Source: JAPYTU01 sp036166735 (GTDB taxonomy: Bacteria; Bacteroidota; Bacteroidia; Cytophagales; MED-G16). From it: a DNA stretch of 6,187 nucleotides. This document shows positions 1 through 6,187 of this stretch, piece after piece. The translations under genes were made by a program, and so were the position numbers. The stretch is from positions 1 through 6,187 of the forward strand of contig JAYZHG010000027.1 in the NCBI GenBank assembly GCA_036166735.1, given 5' to 3'. The number at the start of each line of letters is the position of its first letter. The stretch's first letter is position 1. The notes below the pieces were generated by a model. That model had not been told where the DNA came from. It saw only the letters and a program-made list of their open reading frames with translations, and did not search any database.

Positions 1-815
1 ATAAACTTACAATAAATATTGTTTCTCCACCAACAATTGGAGGATTGAATTGGAACAATGATGGAACATTTGTTTATACTGCTCCTGATGATGTTGATAA
101 ACCTGGACCAGAGATAATAACATTCGATTATGCTTTATCTGATGATGGATTTAATTTATGTGATTCTACGGCAACAGTTACGATAATTATAAATTATGAA
201 AATGATTGTCCTATTGCTTTAGATGATTCAATAATGATTGATGGTTCTGAACCAATTTCAAGAACAATTTCTGTTCTTGATAATGATTCTGATATTGATT
301 CTGAAATAGATACTACAAGTGTAACTATTATTGGTGGTCCTGCTTTTGGAGAGGCTATAGCGAATATAAATGGGACTGTAACATATAATTATGAAGTTTC
401 ACCAATTAGTTTTGATACTATTACGTATAGCGTTAGTGACTATGAAGGTTGTGAGGTTTTGGCTCATATTTATGTTTATATTGAAAATATAAGAACTCCA
501 AATTATAAACTTCCTAATTATTTTACTCCTAATGGAGATGATTTTAATGATTATTTTGTAATAAAATATGAAAACATACTTGAAAAAGACATGAGTTTTG
601 AAGTGGTAATTTATGATAGATATCAAAGAATAGTTTATGAAGGAGTAATTAAAAGCAGTGATAAAATATGGAATGGAATTAATTCATTTACATCTCAAAT
701 TGTTAAGACAGATTTTTATTATTATGAAATTACGCCTATAGAATACTTTGATACATCATTTATGAGAAGAAGGGAAAAATTAGTAGGTACTTTATACTTA
801 GAAAAAGAGAGATAG
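1..815 (+). CDS. Secreted Ig-like repeat protein with type IX secretion (type B) C-terminal sorting domain, 3' end only
   Basis: The frame is open from the left edge (first full codon at base 3) to TAG at 813-815, so this is the last ~270 residues of a larger protein. The true start lies upstream; the TTG at 45 is not a start. Bases ~3-200 encode the end of one Ig/cadherin-like domain (GTFVYTAPDD, then FDYALSDDG). Bases ~207-490 encode a second one in the style of bacterial Ig family Big_9 (PIALDDS, VLDNDSDID, NGTVTYNY, ITYSVSDYEG). Bases ~510-806 match the gliding-motility-associated C-terminal / T9SS type B sorting domain: NYFTPNGDDFND, then VVIYDRYQRIVYEG, WNG, DFYYYEI and terminal KLVGTLYLEK. 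In this family the domain directs export through the type IX system across the outer membrane, with release or surface attachment. The acidic Asp/Asn-rich Ig-like repeats suggest calcium-binding adhesin-like stalk domains, which is inference. The family call is firm; the ligand is unknown. Confidence 0.9.
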   Translation, partial: KLTINIVSPPTIGGLNWNNDGTFVYTAPDDVDKPGPEIITFDYALSDDGFNLCDSTATVTIIINYENDCPIALDDSIMIDGSEPISRTISVLDNDSDIDSEIDTTSVTIIGGPAFGEAIANINGTVTYNYEVSPISFDTITYSVSDYEGCEVLAHIYVYIENIRTPNYKLPNYFTPNGDDFNDYFVIKYENILEKDMSFEVVIYDRYQRIVYEGVIKSSDKIWNGINSFTSQIVKTDFYYYEITPIEYFDTSFMRRREKLVGTLYLEKER

Positions 816-824
816 TTTTATCTT
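801..824 (-). terminator. Possible weak terminator for the minus-strand operon at the convergent junction
   Basis: Read on the minus strand, a 5-bp stem (AGATA / TATCT, loop AAAC) is followed at once by the T-rich run CTCTTTTTC. It covers both stop codons, because the two convergent genes are only 2 bases apart. The stem is short and AT-rich, so it would be weak, and the call rests only on the hairpin-plus-T-tract arrangement. On the plus strand the same hairpin has no T tract, so no intrinsic terminator is visible for the upstream surface-protein gene. Confidence 0.25.
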
Positions 825-1903
825 GTAAAATTGTAAATGGCAAAAGTTGCTAACCAATGTTCACCTCCGTAGCCGCTATCAAACATAAGTTCCAATCCTT
901 TTTTTGTATGATTTTTTGAAATTTTATAAAGGAATAATTTTTTATCATCATTTTGTATTTTATTAGCAATATCATTTAATGTCCAAGCTCTATGAAACAT
1001 TAGACCAATTAAGTGTCCTATTCCAGGATCTTTTGGATCTAATACTTCTGGTGGAGTTATGATGCTTCCAAAGCTTTTCTCTTTGAAAGAGGGAAAAAAT
1101 TTAGATAACCAGTTATTAAATTCTTTTTCTGATAAAATTTTTGCCATTAAACTGGCTTCTGCTAGACAGGGAGACAAAAAATCTGTTCCAGATGGTTCAT
1201 AATTTACAGGACAATTTTTATCGTAGCTAAAATGTTTAATACTATACTCTTTGATTTTATTTGATAATTTTTCATTATTAGTTTTTTGAGCATATTCATA
1301 CATTAAAGAAAAGGAGAATGCAGTGTTAGCATGTGTTCCTGGTCTTAGTGGTTTTGAAAGTTTATTTAAAAAAACAATTGTTCTCTCTGATAATAAATCA
1401 ACTAGAGGTTTTAAGTTTTTAGACCAATTTTTTGCTTCAATATCATCCCATGTTTCAAGTTCAGAATAGAGAAGCATTAACCACGCCCATCCATAAGTTC
1501 TCTCAAATCCTTTAGCAAAATCATTTTGGAAAAATTGAAATTCTTTTTCTAAATTATTTTTATTTAAATTTTTTCTAATTTTTGTTCTAATGTTTTCAGC
1601 TTCTTTAATATTAGGAAATTCTTTCAAAATTTTTACCATACTCCAATGACCATGAACTGCAGAATGCCAATCCCAACAACCATAAAATGATGGGGTAAGT
1701 TTATAGTGAGGTCTTATCCAGGTTGAATCAATGTATCTATAACCAATTTTATATGGAAATTTTTTGTCAACACAATTGATAGATAATTGAATAAGATCAC
1801 TAGCTAATTTTTCATCTAATTTTAACTCTTCATTATCAATTTTATTGATATTATTTGTGCAACTAATAAAAAGAAATATTATTATAAAAAAAGTAATTCT
1901 CAT
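818..1903 (-). CDS. DUF2891 family lipoprotein
   Basis: A 361-residue protein starting at ATG 1903-1901. The N-terminus is a lipoprotein signal peptide: one Arg, then a hydrophobic stretch (residues ~4-13) ending in FISC, with Cys15 the expected lipidated residue. The mature part carries the conserved DUF2891 blocks: FYGCWDWHSAVHGHW at 73-87, ERTYGWAW at 134-141, RPGTHANTAF at 187-196, YEPSGTDFLSPCL at 235-247 and GIGHLIGL at ~294-301. The many Trp, His and Glu residues in helical segments recall alpha-helical barrel (toroid) proteins that act on sugars, but no reaction is established for this family and I assign none. The protein should sit in the periplasm or on a membrane face, held by its lipid anchor. 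Its ATG overlaps the stop of the upstream rhomboid gene (ATGA at 1903-1900), so translation is probably coupled. It is the last gene of the operon. Confidence 0.88.
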   Translation of the reverse strand: MRITFFIIIFLFISCTNNINKIDNEELKLDEKLASDLIQLSINCVDKKFPYKIGYRYIDSTWIRPHYKLTPSFYGCWDWHSAVHGHWSMVKILKEFPNIKEAENIRTKIRKNLNKNNLEKEFQFFQNDFAKGFERTYGWAWLMLLYSELETWDDIEAKNWSKNLKPLVDLLSERTIVFLNKLSKPLRPGTHANTAFSFSLMYEYAQKTNNEKLSNKIKEYSIKHFSYDKNCPVNYEPSGTDFLSPCLAEASLMAKILSEKEFNNWLSKFFPSFKEKSFGSIITPPEVLDPKDPGIGHLIGLMFHRAWTLNDIANKIQNDDKKLFLYKISKNHTKKGLELMFDSGYGGEHWLATFAIYNFTR

Positions 1904-2766
1904 TTTTTACTAGCATTAAATAATTTTTCTTTTTCACTTTTACTTAAACTTGAATACCCACTTTTAGAAATTTTATCAAGTATTTTATCTATATCATCCT
2001 GTGATATTTCTTTGTTTATATTTTGATATGAATAATCATCTTTAGATTTATTGATTTTCGAGTTATGAAAAAAATTAAGAATCCTGATAATAGGATCTCC
2101 CATATTATTTCCATTTTGTAATTGTTTAATATATAAATATCCAATTAAAGCACCACCTAAGTGTGCAATTTCTCCACCTGAATTATTACCTGTTATATCA
2201 AAAAATGATGATGCAACATAAAATAGAGCAATGTATTTAATTCTTATTGGTCCAATAAAAAGAAGATTAAATGTGTAATTTGGTATAAGAGTAGCTGAGC
2301 CGATTACTACACTGAATACTCCAGCAGATGCTCCTAACATTAAGGATTGATTAATTTGATCTCCATAATATGGGATTATATTATAAATAGCCATATAGAG
2401 TAAACCACCAATTATTCCCCCTAAGACATATAAAGAAATCAATGCATTATTACCTATATTATCATTGATTATTTTTCCAAACCAATATAAAAAAAGCATA
2501 TTCCAAAATATATGTGAGAAGTTAATGTGTAAAAAGAAGTAAGTGATTATAGACCATGGTTGAAATATAAAATCTCTTAAATTAGCTGAAAGCATTAAAG
2601 AGTTTAGCAATTTTATATATAAGTTTTCTTGACCTCCAATTTGAAAAAATATTTTTATTATACCAACACTTAAAAATATAATAACGTTTATTATTATTAT
2701 CTTGATAAGACCATTGTCTTTTTTATTCCATGAATTTTTAAGATCTTCTATTATAAAGTTTGACAT
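1900..2766 (-). CDS. Rhomboid family intramembrane serine protease with C-terminal cytoplasmic tail
   Basis: A 288-residue protein with about six membrane segments (roughly 20-42, 72-98, 106-130, 143-163, 165-188, 198-216). Rhomboid hallmarks are present: HIFWN (His85, Asn89) in TM2, the nucleophile Ser147 in LGASAG at the start of TM4, and His202 in AHLGG of TM6, completing the Ser-His dyad. The usual GxSG reads GASA-G, a variant also found in Bacteroidota rhomboids, so the enzyme is probably active. The tail (~220-288) is polar and ends in DDIDKILDKISKSGYSSLSKSEKEKLF, given here as key words: an IDxILDKIxxxGYxSLxxxEKxxLF pattern at ~257-283, matching the short C-terminal domain (DUF6576 type) common on rhomboids of this phylum. 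The family cleaves membrane-anchored proteins within the lipid bilayer. The start at 2766 lies 4 bases after the stop of the other rhomboid gene; the 3' end overlaps the DUF2891 gene by 4 bases. Substrate unknown. Confidence 0.93.
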   Translation of the reverse strand: MSNFIIEDLKNSWNKKDNGLIKIIIINVIIFLSVGIIKIFFQIGGQENLYIKLLNSLMLSANLRDFIFQPWSIITYFFLHINFSHIFWNMLFLYWFGKIINDNIGNNALISLYVLGGIIGGLLYMAIYNIIPYYGDQINQSLMLGASAGVFSVVIGSATLIPNYTFNLLFIGPIRIKYIALFYVASSFFDITGNNSGGEIAHLGGALIGYLYIKQLQNGNNMGDPIIRILNFFHNSKINKSKDDYSYQNINKEISQDDIDKILDKISKSGYSSLSKSEKEKLFNASKK

Positions 2767-2770
2767 AATT

Positions 2771-3562
2771 TTAATAAAATGTGCCGTATTTTCTTTTCCA
2801 ATATTTTAGAATTAGATATCCTATAAGCATTCCACCAAGATGAGCAAAATGTGCAACATTGTCTCCAGGCATTCTATTTATTTCACTCCATAGCTCATAG
2901 ATTCCATATACTAATACTACATATTTAGCTTTCACTGGTATTGGAAAAAATAAAAGCATTAGTTCCATATTTGGAAATAGCATTGCAAAAGCTAATAAAA
3001 TTCCAAATACAGCACCTGATGCTCCTACCATTGGAACATCACTCTTTACTTTTAGCAAATCATTTGCATATGCTATACTCAGATTGTCATTAGAATTTGA
3101 TGGGTTTTGTTCATAAGAATCAATAAAATCATAAAGTTGGTTATAATATTCTGATGAATTATTTAGAACTAGTTTTCTAAATGATTCAGGGGATGGGTTT
3201 TCTTCATAACTTTTTACTTTTATTTCGAATGAATAATTTTCATAGTAATTAATTCCTGAGTACAAAATTCCAGCTCCAATTCCTGTAATTAAATAATATA
3301 TTAAAAATTTTTTTGAACCCCATACTCTTTCAAGAATGGGTGCAAATACAAGTACAGAAAACATATTACCGAATAAATGTCCAAAGCCCCCATGTACCCA
3401 CATATAAGTTAGTATTTGGTATGGTTGAAAATTTTCAGAATGAAAGTATCTCATTCCAAAATTTTCAATTATATAAGATCTTAATCCTATAAAATCAGAT
3501 AATATATAAATTATTCCATTTATTATTAGAATATTTTTTGCGGCTGGAGTTAATTGAAACAT
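2771..3562 (-). CDS. Rhomboid family intramembrane serine protease (GlpG-like)
   Basis: A 263-residue integral membrane protein with a complete rhomboid core. MWVHGGFGHLFGNM (~54-67) contains His62 and Asn66 of TM2, which help form the oxyanion hole. VGASGAVFG (179-187) holds the nucleophile Ser182. HFAHLGG (238-244) holds the catalytic His241. TM segments lie at about 8-25, 50-75, 84-103, 177-196, 199-220 and 234-253. Between TM3 and TM4 there is a hydrophilic insertion of ~70 residues (about 105-175, rich in Glu, Asn, Ser and Tyr). By the standard rhomboid topology it would be periplasmic. Its ATG shares one base with the TAA of mutL (TAATG at 3564-3560), which indicates coupled translation. 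It differs from its downstream neighbour in having a canonical GASG and no C-terminal tail, so the pair is two distinct paralogues and not a recent duplication. Substrates are unknown. Confidence 0.95.
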   Translation of the reverse strand: MFQLTPAAKNILIINGIIYILSDFIGLRSYIIENFGMRYFHSENFQPYQILTYMWVHGGFGHLFGNMFSVLVFAPILERVWGSKKFLIYYLITGIGAGILYSGINYYENYSFEIKVKSYEENPSPESFRKLVLNNSSEYYNQLYDFIDSYEQNPSNSNDNLSIAYANDLLKVKSDVPMVGASGAVFGILLAFAMLFPNMELMLLFFPIPVKAKYVVLVYGIYELWSEINRMPGDNVAHFAHLGGMLIGYLILKYWKRKYGTFY

Positions 3563-5301
3563 TAAAATAAATTTTTTATTTTATTATCATTTAACTCTAC
3601 AAAATTTAGTTCTCCATCTGGAGAATATTTTGGATTTTTGCATGCAAATAGTCTGTCAATTATGGATTCCATTTCTTTGTGATTTAATCTTTTATTATTT
3701 ATTATTTTAGCTTTTTTAGAAAATGATTTTAAAATTATTTCTTTTTTTTCAGTTTTTAAATTTTGATTATTTTTTTTTATTTCTTCAACAAAACCTTCAA
3801 TTATTTCTTCTTCATTTATATCATCAAGTCCTGCAGGTACGCCATTTATTATCACAGAATTTTTACCAAATACATCTATATTAAATCCTATTGATTTGAT
3901 ATCATTGAGGATTTCTTTAATAAGTTGAAAATCTGAATTATTAAATTCAATATATTTTGGAAATAAATTTTGTTGAGAATTAGAATTTGAATTTAGAGAT
4001 GAATTTTTAAATTTTTCGTATAATATTCTTTGTTGACAATTTTTATGATTAAATACTAACAACTTTTTTCCAAGCTGTTTGAAAATGAAATTATCAAGAA
4101 ATTGAACTGGCTTGTTGTGTGTTTCTATTAAATCATTTTCAAAAATTAATTTATCATTTAAGTGTTCAGTTTTGACTTCATCAAATATTTTTTTCCAGTT
4201 TTGCTTATTACTTGAACTTGAAGGTTTAATATTTTGATACTCTTTGTTGTCATATTCTATAACAGTTTTATTACTAAAATTAATGTCAGCATTAAAATCA
4301 ATAGAAGGCATTATATGATGAGAACTTAATGATTTACTAACTGATGAATTCATTAAATTATATATCAATTTTTCATCTTCAAATTTTACTTCTGTTTTTG
4401 TAGGATGAATATTAATATCTACTTCATTTGTATTTATTTGTAGAAATAGTACATAAAAAGGATATTTTTTTTCTTCTATTAATCCTTCATAACTTTTAAT
4501 GATAGCATGATTTAGATAATTGCTTTTTATAAACCTATTATTTACAAAAATAAACTGTTCTCCTCTAGTTTTTTTTGAGTATTCAGGTTTTCCAATAAAT
4601 CCATGAATAGAAATATTTCCAAATTTTTCATCACACAAAACAAGTTGCTGTTCATAACTTTTTTTAAATAATGAAATAATTCTTTTACTGAGAGTTGATG
4701 ATTTTAAGTTGTAAATTTCAAGTTCATTATTTAAAAGTATAAAATTAATTTTTGAATTTGAGATTGCAATTCTTATAAATTCATCTATAATATATTTTAA
4801 TTCGACTTTATTTGATTTTAAAAAATTTCTTCTTGCTGGAATAGTAAAAAATATATTTTTTATAATTATAGATGTTCCTTGATTTTTATCAATTTCATGT
4901 TCTTTAATTATTTTAGAGTTTTTGATATTAATTTCATATCCCATTTCATCACTAATAGATTTTGTTTTTAGTGTTATTTCTGAAACTGCAGAAATTGATG
5001 ATAATGCCTCACCTCTAAAACCCATAGTTTTTATTTTAAATAAATCTTCTGCATTTTTTAGTTTAGAAGTTGAATGTCTATTAAAACATTTTATAGCATC
5101 TTTTTTAGACATTCCTATTCCATCATCAATAATAGTTATGGATTGCTTACCGGCATCTTTAATAATTATTTTAATATTTTTTGCTTTGGCATCAATACTG
5201 TTTTCTAGGAGTTCTTTTACTACTGAAGAAGGTCTTTGAACGACTTCACCTGCAGCAATCTGGTTAGAAACGGATTTTGGTAATTGGTATATAATGTTCA
5301 T
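3562..5301 (-). CDS. mutL: DNA mismatch repair protein MutL
   Basis: A 579-residue cytoplasmic ATPase that links mismatch recognition by MutS to downstream repair. The N-terminal GHKL ATPase domain is intact: IAAGEVVQRPSSVVKELLEN (15-34, with catalytic Glu30 and Mg-ligand Asn34), DDGIGM (59-64), GFRGEALSSI (94-103), GTSI (142-145) and IPARRNFLK (154-162). NIHPTKTEVKF (297-307) supplies the conserved Lys302 of the transducer domain. A polar linker (~315-400, with SSSSNKQNW) leads to the C-terminal dimerisation domain (~400-579). There the usual endonuclease motif DQHxxxxE is replaced by FNHKNCQQRILYE (417-429), and the C-terminal CPHGRP equivalent reads YSPDGE (559-564). Metal-dependent nicking may therefore be lost. 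The length is slightly below the ~600-640 common for MutL. The ATG at 5301-5299 is one base after the upstream gene's stop; the stop overlaps the downstream rhomboid start. Confidence 0.97.
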   Translation of the reverse strand: MNIIYQLPKSVSNQIAAGEVVQRPSSVVKELLENSIDAKAKNIKIIIKDAGKQSITIIDDGIGMSKKDAIKCFNRHSTSKLKNAEDLFKIKTMGFRGEALSSISAVSEITLKTKSISDEMGYEINIKNSKIIKEHEIDKNQGTSIIIKNIFFTIPARRNFLKSNKVELKYIIDEFIRIAISNSKINFILLNNELEIYNLKSSTLSKRIISLFKKSYEQQLVLCDEKFGNISIHGFIGKPEYSKKTRGEQFIFVNNRFIKSNYLNHAIIKSYEGLIEEKKYPFYVLFLQINTNEVDINIHPTKTEVKFEDEKLIYNLMNSSVSKSLSSHHIMPSIDFNADINFSNKTVIEYDNKEYQNIKPSSSSNKQNWKKIFDEVKTEHLNDKLIFENDLIETHNKPVQFLDNFIFKQLGKKLLVFNHKNCQQRILYEKFKNSSLNSNSNSQQNLFPKYIEFNNSDFQLIKEILNDIKSIGFNIDVFGKNSVIINGVPAGLDDINEEEIIEGFVEEIKKNNQNLKTEKKEIILKSFSKKAKIINNKRLNHKEMESIIDRLFACKNPKYSPDGELNFVELNDNKIKNLF

Positions 5302-5302
5302 T

Positions 5303-5614
5303 TTAACTTTTTCTAATTTTTTTGAAAATGTACCATAAAGGAATTAAAGTTGTGAAAATAAAAATTTTATTTCCAATATATAGCCAACCAAATAAAAAAA
5401 AGAATAGTAATAATGCTATAATTAATTGTAGTTTGGATCCGGAGACAACTTCAGATTTTTTTTTATAATCAAAATATTTTTTGTTTTTTACCTTGATATT
5501 ATTATTAATTTCAGAGACCCTATGTTCTATATCATCCTTTATTGGATCATAATGTCTTGGATCAAAATTAAATTTTTTACTTTTTGGTAAACGTATAAAT
5601 GATGGTAATTTCAT
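5303..5614 (-). CDS. Small two-TM membrane protein of the mutL operon, function unknown
   Basis: I prefer the ATG at 5614-5612, giving 103 residues. A longer reading would start at TTG (5632-5630), adding only six residues and breaking the typical MK-x-P opening. The N-terminal half is basic and polar: LPKSKKFNFDPRHYDP (9-24) followed by a charged, possibly helical segment (25-60). Two hydrophobic segments follow at ~62-80 and ~83-98, with a short basic end (KKIRKS), which suggests a membrane hairpin with the N-terminal half in the cytoplasm. From memory, short proteins with this PKxKxFxFxPRxYDP opening occur beside mutL in many Bacteroidota and are sometimes mislabelled as a riboflavin synthase subunit. 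Nothing here resembles riboflavin synthase. It heads the operon, one base before mutL. Real gene likely; function unknown. Confidence 0.8.
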   Translation of the reverse strand: MKLPSFIRLPKSKKFNFDPRHYDPIKDDIEHRVSEINNNIKVKNKKYFDYKKKSEVVSGSKLQLIIALLLFFFLFGWLYIGNKIFIFTTLIPLWYIFKKIRKS

Positions 5615-5733
5615 TTTAAAAAAATAAATCAAATCAATTAATTTATAAAGATAGATTTAAAATTTGTTAATTTAGTAATGCTTATTTATTAGCTTTTTTA
5701 TAAAATTAATTCTAAAATTTCATACATTCATTT
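5615..5733. promoter_or_regulatory. Divergent intergenic region carrying promoters for the mutL operon and bshA
   Basis: These 119 bases lie between two divergent start codons, so they should hold both promoters. On the plus strand, TAGCTTTT (5690-5697) matches the Bacteroidota -7 element TAnnTTTG at all but the last position. A TTG at 5664-5666, 23 bases upstream, could serve as the -33 element at the upper end of the usual spacing. On the minus strand, TATCTTTA (5653-5646) and TTGATTTG (5637-5630) each miss the -7 consensus by one base, but neither has a well-placed upstream TTG. No Shine-Dalgarno sequence is evident before either gene. In DNA this AT-rich, such matches arise easily by chance, so only the location of the promoter region is secure. 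Confidence 0.35.
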
Positions 5734-6187
5734 ATGAAAATTGGTATAGTATGTTATCCAACATTTGGAGGTAGTGGTGTAGTTGCTACAGAACTTGGAA
5801 AAGCATTATCAAAAAAAGGAAATGAAGTACATTTTATAACTTATTCTCTTCCCGCTAGATTGAATATTTTTAGTGATAACCTTTTTTATCATGAGGTTTC
5901 AGTTAAAAATTATCCATTATTTCATTTTCCTCCATATGAAACATCCTTAACAAGCAAACTTGTAGAAATTGTAAAATTTGAAAAGTTAGATCTTCTTCAT
6001 GTCCATTATGCCATTCCTCATGCATCATCAGCCTTATTAGCTAAAGATATTTTATTGACCATGGGAATAAAAATTCCAGTTATTACAACTCTTCATGGAA
6101 CAGATATTACTCTTATTGGTACAGACCCATCATGTAAGCCTGTAATTAATTATTCTATTAATAATTCTGATGGAGTTACATCAGTAT
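5734..6187 (+). CDS. bshA: N-acetyl-alpha-D-glucosaminyl L-malate synthase BshA (bacillithiol synthesis), 5' part
   Basis: The frame starts at ATG 5734 and stays open to the window end: 151 residues, roughly the first 40% of the ~380-residue family. BshA is a cytoplasmic GT4-family retaining glycosyltransferase that joins GlcNAc from UDP-GlcNAc to L-malate, the first step of bacillithiol synthesis. Diagnostic blocks are the N-terminus MKIGIVCYPTFGGSGVVATE (1-20) with the glycine-rich loop at 12-15, EVHFITYSLPARL (31-43), HEVSVKNYPLFHFPPYE (53-69), HVHYAIPHA (89-97) and LHGTDITLIGTDPS (120-133). The last includes the His-Gly-Thr that sits near the donor and malate in solved BshA structures. 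These match BshA specifically and not just generic GT4 enzymes. It diverges from the mutL operon and presumably has its own promoter in the region at 5615-5733. The Rossmann-type C-terminal half lies outside the window. Confidence 0.95.
   Translation, partial: MKIGIVCYPTFGGSGVVATELGKALSKKGNEVHFITYSLPARLNIFSDNLFYHEVSVKNYPLFHFPPYETSLTSKLVEIVKFEKLDLLHVHYAIPHASSALLAKDILLTMGIKIPVITTLHGTDITLIGTDPSCKPVINYSINNSDGVTSV

Noticed and set aside
45..47. TTG at base 45 as the start of the surface protein
   Set aside because: The frame is open upstream to the window edge and codes for the same Ig-like domain (SPPTIGGLNWNNDG), so the gene begins outside the window.
399..626. Minus-strand open frame of 75 codons inside the surface-protein gene
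   Set aside because: It lies fully antisense to the well-supported Ig-like and sorting domains, has an AT-driven Ile/Lys/Asn composition and matches no recognisable family.
3960..4010. Short repetitive stretch in mutL as a tandem repeat or insertion
   Set aside because: It encodes a Ser/Asn-rich run (NSSLNSNSNSQQ) in a loop just before the conserved LFP segment, where MutL length normally varies; simple low complexity.
4922..5239. Plus-strand open frame of 105 codons
   Set aside because: It is antisense to the conserved MutL ATPase domain; the hydrophobic look comes from the complement of Lys/Asn/Asp-rich codons.
5615..5632. TTG-initiated extension of the small membrane protein
   Set aside because: It adds only six residues (hydrophobic, IYFF) ahead of an ATG that gives the expected MK-x-P start; TTG starts are rare and no ribosome-binding signal favours it.
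5615..5733. Riboswitch or small RNA in the divergent intergenic region
   Set aside because: The region is nearly all A/T with no stable GC-containing stems or known riboswitch core; it is too short to hold more than promoters and leaders.

Overview
The window is very AT-rich with dense coding, and it looks like chromosomal DNA from a member of the Bacteroidota, probably a marine or flavobacterial-type lineage. Three things support this. One gene ends in a C-terminal gliding-motility / type IX secretion (type B) sorting domain, which is known only from this phylum. Two rhomboid genes lie next to mutL, and the first has the short C-terminal tail typical of Bacteroidota rhomboids. A bacillithiol-type bshA is present. 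Start regions are A/T-rich and lack clear Shine-Dalgarno sequences, which also fits.

Layout: positions 1-815 (+) hold the 3' end of a secreted, multi-domain Ig/cadherin-like surface protein. Only 2 bases separate it from a convergent minus-strand block (818-5614) that reads, in transcription order: small two-TM membrane protein, mutL, rhomboid protease (GlpG-like), second rhomboid protease with C-terminal tail, DUF2891 lipoprotein. Gaps inside the block are 4 bases or less, and two junctions overlap (TAATG and ATGA), so it is almost certainly one operon. A divergent intergenic region of 119 bases (5615-5733) separates it from the 5' part of bshA (5734 to the window end, +).

The operon combines DNA mismatch repair (MutL) with membrane and envelope functions: two intramembrane proteases, a lipoprotein and a small membrane protein. 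To my knowledge mutL plus tandem rhomboids plus the small protein is a recurring Bacteroidota neighbourhood, so co-transcription does not prove a shared pathway. bshA starts bacillithiol synthesis on the other strand.

I do not see a clear undescribed defence or mobile system. The points most worth following up are the apparent loss of the MutL endonuclease motif, the rhomboid pair with a translationally coupled DUF2891 lipoprotein, and the uncharacterised small membrane protein at the head of the operon. I found no tRNA, rRNA, CRISPR, IS element or attachment site.
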